Assembly: GCA_018061585.1 (NCBI GenBank)
Contig: JAGOTU010000047.1
Location: 1-6,985 of the forward strand
Source: Minisyncoccota bacterium
GTDB taxonomy: Bacteria; Patescibacteriota; Minisyncoccia; Phycocordibacterales; UBA2100
DNA length: 6,985 bases
Reading direction: 5' to 3'
How positions within the stretch are numbered: the first letter of the stretch is position 1; each line of letters begins with the position of its first letter. Made by a program: the position numbers and the translations under genes. Under the pieces are notes generated by a model. It did not search any database. It was not told the DNA's origin and saw only the letters and a list, made by a program, of their open reading frames with translations. This document shows, in pieces, positions 1 to 5,775 of the stretch.

Positions 1-2171
1 ATAACGCCGGCACCCACAATGGAATCACCCGAGCCGAGCTTCATCCCGCGTACGCCCGCTGCCTGTCGGCCCATTTCGCGCACGTCATCCGCCGCAAAGC
101 GGATCGACTGGCCCTTGGCGGTCACAAGCAACGCATCATCGCCCTTGCGTACGAATTCCGCGGTGATGAGCGAGTCGCCCTTGTCGAGACCGATTGCAAT
201 GAGTCCCGACCGTCGAACTTCTTTGAAATTGATCGCCGCAACGCGCTTCACCGTGCCGTTCTGCGTTGCCATTATGAGCGAGAGGTCATCTGCCGCCTTC
301 TTTTCCTTCGGCATCGCAAGGATCGATGTGATCTGTTCACCCTGTTCGAGCGACAAGAAATTCATGATCGACTTGCCCTTGGTAGCACGTTTTCCTTCCG
401 GCAGTTCGTACATCTTCAATTGATATGCCTTGCCCCGATCAGAGAAGAACAAAAGGTCGGAGTGAGCGGATGCGGTCAGGAACTGAGTCACGAAGTCCTC
501 CTCTTTTGTATCCAAATCCACAACACCTACGCCTCCGCGCTTCTGACGGCGGTATTCGCCCGGATTCGTACGCTTAATGTATCCGCCGGATGTAAGTACG
601 AGCACTGATTCATCATCTGCGACGAGGTCTTCTGCAGAAAGAATGGTCGCACCGCCCTTCATTATCTTGGTGCGGCGGTCATCGCCGTACTTCTCGACGA
701 CCTCCGTGATCTCCTTTTTGATGAGATCCATCATTTTCTTTTCGCTCTTCAAGAGTGCGCGCAAGTATTCGATAAGCGCCTGCACTTCCTTCAATTCGTC
801 TTCGATCTTTTGTCGCTCAAGTGCCGCCAAGCGCTGGAGACGGAGGTCGAGGATCGCCTGCGCCTGTAGTTCAGAGAACTTGAACTTGGTCATGAGGCCG
901 GTGCGCGCATCATCTACCGTCTTTGATTTCCGGATGAGCGTAATGATCTCGTCCAGGTGGTCGAGCGCCTTCTTGAGGCCTACCAAGATGTGTTCACGGG
1001 CTTCTGCGATACGAAGGTCGTACTTGGTGCGCCTTGTTACGACGTCTTTGCGGTGCGCGATGTAATACTCGAGCATCGCCTTGAGCGAAAGCGTCTGCGG
1101 CACGCCGTCGACGAGCGCCACCATGTTGTAGTGGAATGTGTCTTCGAGTTGCGTGTGCTTGTAGAGGTAATTGAGTACCGTCTGTGCATTGGCATTATTC
1201 TTGAGCTCAATGACGATTCGGATGTCCTTGGTGGACTCGTCGCGAATGTCGCGGATGCCTTCGAGCTTCTTCTCCTGCACGAGGTCTGCGATCTTGATGA
1301 TGAGGTCGGATTTAACGACGCGGTACGGGATCGATGTGACGACGATCTGGTAGTCGCCCTTTTTGCCTTCGACGATCTCGGCGTTCCCGCGCACGACCAC
1401 CGGACCGCGACCCGTGGTGTACGCCGCAGCGATGTCTCGTTTGTTGAACGCGATGCAGCCAGTTGGAAAGTCCGGCCCCTGCACGAACTGCAACAGATCT
1501 TCCGTTGTTGCATCCGGATTCTCGATCATGTGAATCGCTGCAGCACCCACTTCGCGCAGATTGTGCGGTGCGATGTTGGACGCCATGCCGACGGCGATAC
1601 CGAGCGTTCCATTGAGGAGCAGGTTCGGGATCGTAGTAGGCAGCACAGTCGGCTCTGTTTTGGTGTTGTCGTAGTTCGGACGGAAATCGACGGTGTCTTT
1701 GTCGATATCACGAAGCATTTCGCCGCCGATGCGCGACATCTTTGCCTCGGTGTATCGGTATGCCGCAGCACCGTCGCCGTCGATCGAACCGAAGTTACCC
1801 TGGCCGATGACGAGCGGATATCGCATAGAAAAGTCCTGCGCCATTTTTACCATTGCGTCGTAGACAGACGCGTCGCCGTGCGGATGGTATTTACCGAGCA
1901 CATCTCCGACGACTGTCGCAGACTTGCGCGTCTTTGCACTCGCAGTCAGGCCGGCTTCTTGCATCGCATACATGATGCGACGGTGCACCGGCTTAAATCC
2001 GTCGCGCACATCCGGAAGTGCTCGTCCGGTGATCACGGTCATTGCGTAGTCGAGGTACGATTCCCGCATTTCTTGCGTGATCGATCGAACGACTACGTTA
2101 CCCGTAGATACGTTACTCTCTACTCCCTTGCCGTCGTCGGAAGGGCTGTCGTTCTTTTTTGCGCGCGCCAT
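1..2171 (-). CDS. gyrA: DNA gyrase subunit A (3' end beyond window)
   Basis: Breakage-reunion subunit of DNA gyrase, which with GyrB introduces negative supercoils using ATP. About 723 codons are visible, starting at ATG 2169-2171 with MARAKKNDSP; the last C-terminal pinwheel blades lie outside the window. Residues about 29-500 form the winged-helix, tower and coiled-coil core. The DNA-cleaving tyrosine is Tyr140 in AAYRYTEAKMS. The quinolone-pocket helix reads HPHGDASVYD (residues 96-105), with Ala101 at the place of E. coli Ser83 and Asp105 at that of Asp87. The C-terminal domain carries a GyrA-box-like QKRGGVG (residues 543-549, positions 525-545), which favours gyrase over ParC. An AGGAG lies only 2 nt from the ATG, too close for a normal Shine-Dalgarno sequence, and a promoter element sits just upstream. 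It is the last visible gene of the MBL-membrane protein-gyrA run. The opposite strand holds long spurious ORFs. Confidence 0.97.
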   Translation of the reverse strand, partial: MARAKKNDSPSDDGKGVESNVSTGNVVVRSITQEMRESYLDYAMTVITGRALPDVRDGFKPVHRRIMYAMQEAGLTASAKTRKSATVVGDVLGKYHPHGDASVYDAMVKMAQDFSMRYPLVIGQGNFGSIDGDGAAAYRYTEAKMSRIGGEMLRDIDKDTVDFRPNYDNTKTEPTVLPTTIPNLLLNGTLGIAVGMASNIAPHNLREVGAAAIHMIENPDATTEDLLQFVQGPDFPTGCIAFNKRDIAAAYTTGRGPVVVRGNAEIVEGKKGDYQIVVTSIPYRVVKSDLIIKIADLVQEKKLEGIRDIRDESTKDIRIVIELKNNANAQTVLNYLYKHTQLEDTFHYNMVALVDGVPQTLSLKAMLEYYIAHRKDVVTRRTKYDLRIAEAREHILVGLKKALDHLDEIITLIRKSKTVDDARTGLMTKFKFSELQAQAILDLRLQRLAALERQKIEDELKEVQALIEYLRALLKSEKKMMDLIKKEITEVVEKYGDDRRTKIMKGGATILSAEDLVADDESVLVLTSGGYIKRTNPGEYRRQKRGGVGVVDLDTKEEDFVTQFLTASAHSDLLFFSDRGKAYQLKMYELPEGKRATKGKSIMNFLSLEQGEQITSILAMPKEKKAADDLSLIMATQNGTVKRVAAINFKEVRRSGLIAIGLDKGDSLITAEFVRKGDDALLVTAKGQSIRFAADDVREMGRQAAGVRGMKLGSGDSIVGAGV

Positions 2172-2180
2172 ATCTCCTGA

Positions 2181-2210
2181 ATTCTATCAAAAATGAAGTC
2201 CGAATGCCAG
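2181..2210 (-). promoter_or_regulatory. Candidate gyrA promoter, extended -10
   Basis: Read on the minus strand, TAGAAT (2181-2186) is preceded by TGA (2187-2189), giving an extended -10 of the TGn-TAnAAT type. A -35-like CTGGCA lies at 2205-2210 with an 18-bp spacer. Only 9 nt separate the hexamer from the gyrA ATG, so transcription should begin within about 3 nt of the start codon. It could give gyrA its own transcript inside the upstream gene run. Seen by eye only. Confidence 0.5.
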
Positions 2211-2259
2211 TAATTGAATGTCGGTAAAACCCTGATTTTGAGCCCCGTAACAGCTGATA

Positions 2260-2580
2260 CTACCGTGCAGGCACAAGCTCTACGCGGCCGTTACTCGAGC
2301 TTGCCGTGAACTGCGTCGGAGCTCCGAGCATCATACTGTCCGCAGCTGCTGCGGCCGACGCTGCAGAGCCCACATTGCCGTTCTGCATGACTACCGCCGT
2401 CTCCGGCTCTGCGTTCAAGCGCATTGCGAACTTCCCAAGACCGCGAACAACGAAGAATCCCCAGAACAGGATCAGGAGCGCAACAACGCCGATCGCGATG
2501 TAGAACGCTATCGCGCGTCGCTCGTGATGCGGTCTCTCCTTGAGCTCTTCGATCTTGTTGAGTGTCCGCTGCACGACCAT
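2260..2580 (-). CDS. Small single-span membrane protein of unknown function
   Basis: A 106-residue protein from ATG 2578-2580. A GTG at 2584-2586 would add two residues and lies 2 nt after the stop of the MBL gene, so translational coupling is likely with either start; no convincing Shine-Dalgarno sequence is visible. Residues 1-22 are charged (KIEELKERPHHERR), residues about 23-47 form one hydrophobic helix (AIAFYIAIGVVALLILFWGF), and the rest is a polar tail with an Ala/Ser tract (SAASAAAAADS, residues 72-82). The positive N-terminal flank suggests cytoplasmic N-terminus and exterior C-terminus. The pattern of KxRP.. followed by one helix resembles short membrane proteins common in Parcubacteria genomes, a recollection not checked by search. 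It lies 88 bp before gyrA. Function unknown; no catalytic motif is visible. Confidence 0.8.
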   Translation of the reverse strand: MVVQRTLNKIEELKERPHHERRAIAFYIAIGVVALLILFWGFFVVRGLGKFAMRLNAEPETAVVMQNGNVGSAASAAAAADSMMLGAPTQFTASSSNGRVELVPAR

Positions 2581-2588
2581 ACCCACTA

Positions 2589-3209
2589 TTATGCACCCAA
2601 AACCACGACTTCGCCTTGCTTACCCGCAAGATCTCGGGGCTTGAGTGTGAGCTTGTCTACAGGCTTCGTTCCTTCTGCGCCTGCTTCTTTGAGGAAAGTC
2701 TTGAGCGATTTGTCGTCATAGAGTATCGGAATAACGATCTTCGCTTCCAGTTTGACTGCGAGCTTCTCGGCTTCTGCCGCATTCAGTGTTCCCTCGCCGC
2801 CGACCGGAACGATAAGGATGTCGGGTGAATCCATTTCGAGCACTTCTGACGGCAGGTCCATATCACCGAGTGCACCGAGATACAGAACGGAGAGTCCGTC
2901 GAAATGGATCGAATACACGGTGTTGATCTTTCCCTCTTTGTCGTACATGGAACCGGCAGGATACCCGGATGCAGTGATCTCTTTTATTTCGTACTCACCC
3001 GGACCGAACACAACGAACGGCTGTTTGTCACCGCGCCCTGCTTCTTCGGCGCCATTCATGTCGGGGTGATTGAGTGAAATGAACGCGACGTCGGCACCGA
3101 AATTCGTCGGCTTAAAATTCTTGGACTGCTTGGATACCGGTCCGAACACGATCGCGGTGTCGCCGGCACTCGCGCGAATGCAGGAACCTTCGTGGAATGT
3201 CAAAATCAT
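2589..3209 (-). CDS. Metallo-beta-lactamase-fold protein, probable pseudoenzyme
   Basis: A 206-residue protein resembling the lactamase_B_3/UPF0173-type metallo-beta-lactamase fold, normally Zn-dependent hydrolases. Family landmarks are the N-terminal strand pair (ILTFHEGSCIRA...DTAIVFGP), FGPGEYEIKEI (residues 68-78), the DGLSVLYLGALGD segment (104-116), DILIVPVGGEGTLNAAEA (130-147) and KIVIPILY (157-164). The metal ligands are mostly missing. Where active relatives have THxHxDH, this protein has SLNHPDMN (45-52), keeping only His48 and Asp50. The Asp of the LGD motif is Ala113, and the last His of PxHY is Leu163. It therefore probably does not hydrolyse substrates in the usual way and may act as a scaffold or binder. 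It starts the run that ends in gyrA. ATG 3207-3209 has no Shine-Dalgarno sequence, but a promoter element lies 7 nt upstream. Confidence 0.88.
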   Translation of the reverse strand: MILTFHEGSCIRASAGDTAIVFGPVSKQSKNFKPTNFGADVAFISLNHPDMNGAEEAGRGDKQPFVVFGPGEYEIKEITASGYPAGSMYDKEGKINTVYSIHFDGLSVLYLGALGDMDLPSEVLEMDSPDILIVPVGGEGTLNAAEAEKLAVKLEAKIVIPILYDDKSLKTFLKEAGAEGTKPVDKLTLKPRDLAGKQGEVVVLGA

Positions 3210-3216
3210 GGGCCGT

Positions 3217-3245
3217 AGTATACCCCGTACGATACAAAATATGAA
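3217..3245 (-). promoter_or_regulatory. Candidate promoter of the MBL-gyrA run, leaderless spacing
   Basis: On the minus strand, -35-like TTCATA (3240-3245), a 17-bp spacer and -10 TATACT (3217-3222; 5 of 6 to TATAAT). The hexamer ends 7 nt before the MBL ATG, so the mRNA would start at or next to the A of ATG. This fits the absence of a Shine-Dalgarno sequence. Confidence 0.55.
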
Positions 3246-3400
3246 CTACGCGAATACGTATTGAAGTACATACATGAAGAAGCTGTCCACAGACACATGT
3301 TGGACCTTTCACTAATCGGGTGTAATTTTGCCGAAGACCAAGATCTGCCCACAAAGTGTTGTGGCGGTTCGCTCTGGTCTGACAGGGAGTCCTTAATACA
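3246..3400. other. Intergenic stretch, no gene seen
   Basis: Part of the roughly 500-bp gap between the MBL start and the secreted-protein gene. No RNA gene or convincing ORF is visible here. The only plus-strand signal noted is TGTAAT (3321-3326), 5 of 6 to a -10 hexamer, with a poor -35 (TTGGAC at 3300-3305, 15-bp spacer). It could drive the broken ORF downstream. Overlapping minus-strand ORFs across this gap have Cys/His/Ser-rich translations that do not look like real proteins. Confidence 0.4.
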
Positions 3401-3556
3401 TTGAAATTCGTGATTTCGAACGAAGTGCGTGACGCCATCGCGAATGGCAAAGCGCATTAAGGCGAAGAATTTCAACGGCGGCTGACGGAGTTCGGCCCCA
3501 TACGGAGGATCGGCCCATGGAATGGCCCTAGGTACACTGTTCATCGCCTGAAATGA
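3401..3556 (+). pseudogene. Small ORF interrupted by an in-frame TAA
   Basis: One reading frame from TTG 3401 gives KFVISNEVRDAIANGKAH after the start, then TAA at 3458-3460. The same frame continues as GEEFQRRLTEFGPIRRIG to PRYTVHRLK and ends in TGA at 3554-3556. Both halves have protein-like composition, and the second half has no ATG, GTG or TTG of its own. A strong plus-strand terminator begins 13 nt after the final stop, as expected at the end of a gene. A weak Shine-Dalgarno-like AGGGAG (3384-3389) lies 11 nt before TTG. Reading the whole as a gene of about 51 codons with a nonsense mutation, or with TAA readthrough, is inference; chance cannot be excluded over this length. No family recognised. 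Confidence 0.3.
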
Positions 3557-3569
3557 CGCCCCCAGGCAC

Positions 3570-3611
3570 AGGGACCCCAAATGCGATATGCATGCGGGGT
3601 CCTTTCTATTT
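3570..3611 (+). terminator. Rho-independent terminator, plus strand
   Basis: A 9-bp outer stem (3570-3578 with 3596-3604, one G.T pair, core GGACCCC/GGGGTCC), an AA/GC internal loop, a 4-bp inner stem ATGC/GCAT (3581-3584 with 3590-3593) and a GATAT loop. TTTCTATTT follows (3603-3611). The minus-strand direction lacks a T tract. It implies a plus-strand transcript upstream, although no intact gene is seen there. Confidence 0.75.
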
Positions 3612-3638
3612 GACGAACTACGGTAGACGTTCTACTGT
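3610..3638 (+). promoter_or_regulatory. Candidate promoter of the secreted-protein gene, with inverted repeats
   Basis: TTGACG at 3610-3615 (5 of 6 to the -35 consensus) and TACTGT at 3633-3638 (weak -10) with a 17-bp spacer. Two overlapping inverted repeats cover the -10: GTAGA/TCTAC (3623-3627 with 3631-3635) and TACTG/CAGTA (3633-3637 with 3645-3649). They could be an operator or a 5' hairpin. The predicted leader is about 65 nt. Confidence 0.4.
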
Positions 3639-3710
3639 ATTCCCCAGTACTGATGCGTTCCCTCCACCCGACGCGTCCGATATTCATTGGTGGCATATGA
3701 GAGGTTCAAG

Positions 3711-3971
3711 ATGAGATCATTATTCGCTACCCTGCTTGTTGCCGCATCGATCGGCCTCGTGCCGACGGCGAGCGCCCTCTCGCGATATGCGGAAGGTACC
3801 CCGGTTCCCGTCTCACGGACATTCACCTGCTCCTACTACGAAGTAGTGAACGGCGAGAACGCGTCGCGAAGCTTCGATGTCGAGGCCACGCGGGATACCG
3901 TTCTGCACGAGTGCTTCCGCAAGCACAACGAGATCAAGAAGGAAGCCAACAAGAAGCTTCGCCACGCCTGA
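3711..3971 (+). CDS. Small secreted two-cysteine protein, function unknown
   Basis: An 86-residue precursor. ATG 3711 is preferred over the in-frame ATG at 3687 because AGAGG (3700-3704) lies 6 nt upstream and because the protein then begins with a classic signal peptide: MRS, a hydrophobic core (LFATLLVAASIGLVP) and a signal peptidase I site TASA|LS after residue 22. The mature part is about 64 residues. It has two cysteines, Cys40 (FTCSYYEV) and Cys68 (LHECFRKH), which could form a disulfide after export, and a basic tail (KKEANKKLRHA). There is no lipobox cysteine at the cleavage site, so it is not a lipoprotein. It is a monocistronic gene with its own promoter and terminator, convergent with mscL. 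No family recognised; roles such as surface attachment or a secreted effector would be guesses. Confidence 0.75.
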   Translation: MRSLFATLLVAASIGLVPTASALSRYAEGTPVPVSRTFTCSYYEVVNGENASRSFDVEATRDTVLHECFRKHNEIKKEANKKLRHA

Positions 3972-3990
3972 GAGGCGCAGCTCATCAAGA

Positions 3991-4023
3991 AAAAGGTCCG
4001 GTCATTCGCCGGACTTTTCGTTT
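3991..4023. terminator. Bidirectional terminator between secreted-protein gene and mscL
   Basis: Stem GTCCGG (3996-4001) with CCGGAC (4009-4014) and a 7-nt loop. It is followed by TTTTCGTTT on the plus strand and by CTTTTTCTT on the minus strand. It lies 20 nt after the plus-strand stop and just past the mscL stop codon, so it can serve both convergent genes. Confidence 0.8.
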
Positions 4024-4025
4024 AG

Positions 4026-4496
4026 TTAGTTATGCTGATGCGAATCCAGATGCTGCTTTAATGCGTCGCGGATCTCGGTCAGCAATTTCTGGTCCGGCGT
4101 CGGATCGGGCTTCACTTCCGGATGCGCCTCCTCTTTCTTCGCGAGTCGCTTTCGCAAACCACTTATCACTTTGAACATGAAGAAGATCGCGAGCGCGATT
4201 ATGATGAAGTTCAGGAACACCTGCATGAGGTGTCCGTAGCTTATGACCACGTTCTCGCTCAGCTGGTACTTGAGGCCGCTCAGGTCCTGCAGACCACCGG
4301 TCGCGAGCGAAAGCACCGGCATTGCAACGTCTGCGACGAACGAGTTCACGACTGCGCCGAATGCATTACCCAAAATAACGGCTACCGCGAGGTCGAATAC
4401 ATTACCTTTTGCCGCAAATGCCCAGAATTCATGCAAGAACCCCCCGGCCTTTGACCGGACGGCCTTCAACTCTTCCAGTTCTGCGACTCGCTTCAT
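4026..4496 (-). CDS. mscL: Large-conductance mechanosensitive channel
   Basis: A homopentameric inner-membrane channel that opens under high membrane tension to release solutes during hypo-osmotic shock. It has 156 residues (E. coli MscL has 136). Features in order: a charged N-terminal extension (1-18), an amphipathic helix (FLHEFWAFAAKGN, 20-32), TM1 with DLAVAVILGNAFGAVVNSFV and DVAMP (about 33-60), a short periplasmic loop, TM2 (VFLNFIIIALAIFFMFKVI, about 93-111), a basic RKRLAKKEE linker and the C-terminal helix LLTEIRDALKQ. All MscL hallmarks are present, including the Gly/Ala-rich TM1 gate. ATG 4494-4496 is chosen over ATG 4554-4556, which would add 20 unlike residues encoded across the S1-gene promoter. 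There is no Shine-Dalgarno sequence; a -10-like element lies 7 nt upstream. The N-terminal extension has no earlier plausible internal ATG, so it appears real. Confidence 0.95.
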   Translation of the reverse strand: MKRVAELEELKAVRSKAGGFLHEFWAFAAKGNVFDLAVAVILGNAFGAVVNSFVADVAMPVLSLATGGLQDLSGLKYQLSENVVISYGHLMQVFLNFIIIALAIFFMFKVISGLRKRLAKKEEAHPEVKPDPTPDQKLLTEIRDALKQHLDSHQHN

Positions 4497-4503
4497 GAGT
4501 GCG

Positions 4504-4512
4504 ATACTACCA
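4504..4512 (-). promoter_or_regulatory. Candidate mscL extended -10, leaderless spacing
   Basis: On the minus strand, TGG (4510-4512) directly precedes TAGTAT (4504-4509), 7 nt from the mscL ATG. No good -35 was found, as is common for extended -10 promoters. The hexamer alone matches the consensus at only 4 of 6 positions. Confidence 0.35.
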
Positions 4513-4516
4513 CACC

Positions 4517-4545
4517 TTGCAGAAGCGTCGTGCTCTATATATAGT
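4517..4545 (+). promoter_or_regulatory. Candidate promoter of the S1 gene
   Basis: TTGCAG (4517-4522), a 17-bp spacer and TATAGT (4540-4545; 5 of 6 to TATAAT). The predicted start is near 4552, leaving a leader of about 94 nt before the S1 ATG. It is arranged back to back with the mscL promoter element. Confidence 0.45.
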
Positions 4546-4571
4546 GGGCCGACCATTTCTTTATTAGTTTA

Positions 4572-4616
4572 ATGGTATCGGTTCATACTCCTCCTCCGAA
4601 AGGCACGGTAGCGTAA
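4572..4616 (+). CDS. Possible upstream leader peptide with Pro-Pro-Pro
   Basis: Within the predicted S1 mRNA leader, ATG 4572 opens a 14-codon ORF, MVSVHTPPPKGTVA, ending in TAA at 4614-4616, 29 nt before the S1 ATG. Its CCT-CCT-CCG codons encode three prolines, a known ribosome-stalling motif relieved by EF-P. The same bases form a CUCCUCCUCC run that resembles the anti-Shine-Dalgarno end of 16S rRNA and can pair through CTCCG (4594-4598) with CGGAG (4621-4625). There is no Shine-Dalgarno sequence. An attenuator or autoregulatory role for S1 is inference; translation is unproven. Confidence 0.25.
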   Translation: MVSVHTPPPKGTVA

Positions 4617-4645
4617 GGGGCGGAGCGCCGAAACCACCAAACACA

Positions 4646-5755
4646 ATGGCTGAAAATATTAAGGACATCGAGGAAAACGATGTTGAGGTAGTACAGGAGA
4701 AAAAGGGCCCAATGGCGGAGCTCCTTTTGACCGCACCGAAGGTGCCGGTCATAGATGACGTGGTCGAAGGACCGGTCGTAGCGATCGGACGTGCACGAGT
4801 GTACGTCGATCTTCACCCGTTCGGTACGGGTATTATCTATGGCCGCGAATATCTCTCGGCCCGTGAGACCCTTAAGAACGTCAATATCGGCGACTTGGTG
4901 ACCGCCAAGGTCGTCGGTTCCGAGAACGCAGACGGCTACATCGAGCTCTCGCTCCGCGAGGCTCGTCAGGCACTCATCTGGAACGAGGCCGAACAGGCTT
5001 CACAGAAGAAGACCGTATTCGAGCTTCCGATCACGGATGCGAACAAGGGCGGCCTTATCATCAACTGGAACGGTATCCAGGGCTTCCTCCCTGCTTCCCA
5101 GCTTTCACCTGCGCACTACCCGCGCGTTCCGGACGGTGACAAGGACAAGATCTTCGTTGAGCTCAAGAAAATGATCGGAACGAAGCTCGAGGTCATGGTC
5201 ATCACTGCAAACCCGAAGGAGCAGAAACTTATCTTCTCTGAAAAGGGTGCCGGCACATCCGAGCGAGCATCGCTCGTCGGTAAGTACAACGTAGGCGACG
5301 TCTTGGACGGCGTTGTCACCGGTGCGACCGAATTCGGCGTCTTCGTGAAGCTCGAAGACTCGCTCGAAGGACTCGTACACATCTCCGAAATGGACTGGGC
5401 CCTCGTTGAGAACCCAAAGACCCGTTACAAGGTCGGTGAGCCGGTCAAGGTGAAGGTCATCGAGATCAAGGACGACAAGGTGTCGCTCTCGATCAAGGCC
5501 CTCGTCGAAGACCCGTGGAAGGCTGCTGCAGCGAAGTACAAGAAGGATCAGCAGGTGGAAGCGGTCGTCATCAAATACAACAAACACGGTGCACTCGCCT
5601 CGATCGAGGAAGGCGTCGCAGGACTCGTACACATCTCCGAATTCGGCAGCGAGGACGAACTCCGCGCAAAGCTCGAACTCGGCAAGGTGTATCAGTTCAC
5701 GATCACCTTCTTCGAACCGAAGGAGCGCCGTATGACCCTCAAGCCTGTCGTATAA
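4646..5755 (+). CDS. rpsA: 30S ribosomal protein S1, four S1 domains
   Basis: RNA-binding protein of the 30S subunit that captures and unfolds mRNA for initiation. It has 369 residues, far shorter than the six-domain proteobacterial S1 (about 557). After an acidic tail (1-24) there are four S1 OB-fold domains at about 38-106, 121-199, 214-286 and 299-369. Domain 3 is the most canonical: VGDVLDGVVTGATEFGVFVK (positions 216-235), then LEGLVHISEMDW and a closing KVSLSIKAL. Domain 4 repeats the pattern with HGALASIEEGVAGLVHISE and MTLKPVV. Domains 1-2 are more divergent, with IQGFLPASQL in domain 2. No Shine-Dalgarno sequence precedes ATG 4646; the leader is A/C-rich there (CCGAAACCACCAAACACA), as is known for S1-dependent initiation. 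Monocistronic, with its own promoter and terminator. The long minus-strand ORF opposite it is a shadow. Confidence 0.92.
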   Translation: MAENIKDIEENDVEVVQEKKGPMAELLLTAPKVPVIDDVVEGPVVAIGRARVYVDLHPFGTGIIYGREYLSARETLKNVNIGDLVTAKVVGSENADGYIELSLREARQALIWNEAEQASQKKTVFELPITDANKGGLIINWNGIQGFLPASQLSPAHYPRVPDGDKDKIFVELKKMIGTKLEVMVITANPKEQKLIFSEKGAGTSERASLVGKYNVGDVLDGVVTGATEFGVFVKLEDSLEGLVHISEMDWALVENPKTRYKVGEPVKVKVIEIKDDKVSLSIKALVEDPWKAAAAKYKKDQQVEAVVIKYNKHGALASIEEGVAGLVHISEFGSEDELRAKLELGKVYQFTITFFEPKERRMTLKPVV

Positions 5756-5775
5756 GCTCAGGCTGTACAAAAGCG

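Noticed and set aside
957..2180. Long plus-strand ORF of 407 codons
   Set aside because: It is antisense to gyrA; its Val/Arg/His-rich translation has no recognisable motif, while the minus strand gives an unambiguous GyrA.
3274..3315. ATG-started 13-codon ORF in the intergenic gap (MKKLSTDTCWTFH)
   Set aside because: Too short to judge, no Shine-Dalgarno sequence, no downstream signal linked to it.
3206..3580. Minus-strand ORF of 124 codons across the gene-poor gap
   Set aside because: Cys/His/Ser-rich, no family resemblance, starts inside a plus-strand terminator and overlaps the MBL promoter and start.
3687..3710. Upstream ATG for the secreted protein
   Set aside because: The ATG at 3711 has a well-spaced AGAGG and gives a clean signal peptide; the longer form puts charged residues ahead of it.
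4026..4556. Longer mscL starting at ATG 4556
   Set aside because: The extra 20 residues are unlike MscL N-termini and cover the likely promoter region of both divergent genes.
4565..4620. tRNA-like D-arm sequence TAGTTTAATGGTA in the S1 leader
   Set aside because: It resembles tRNA-Gly D-arms, but no acceptor stem, anticodon arm or TPsiC arm could be paired around it.
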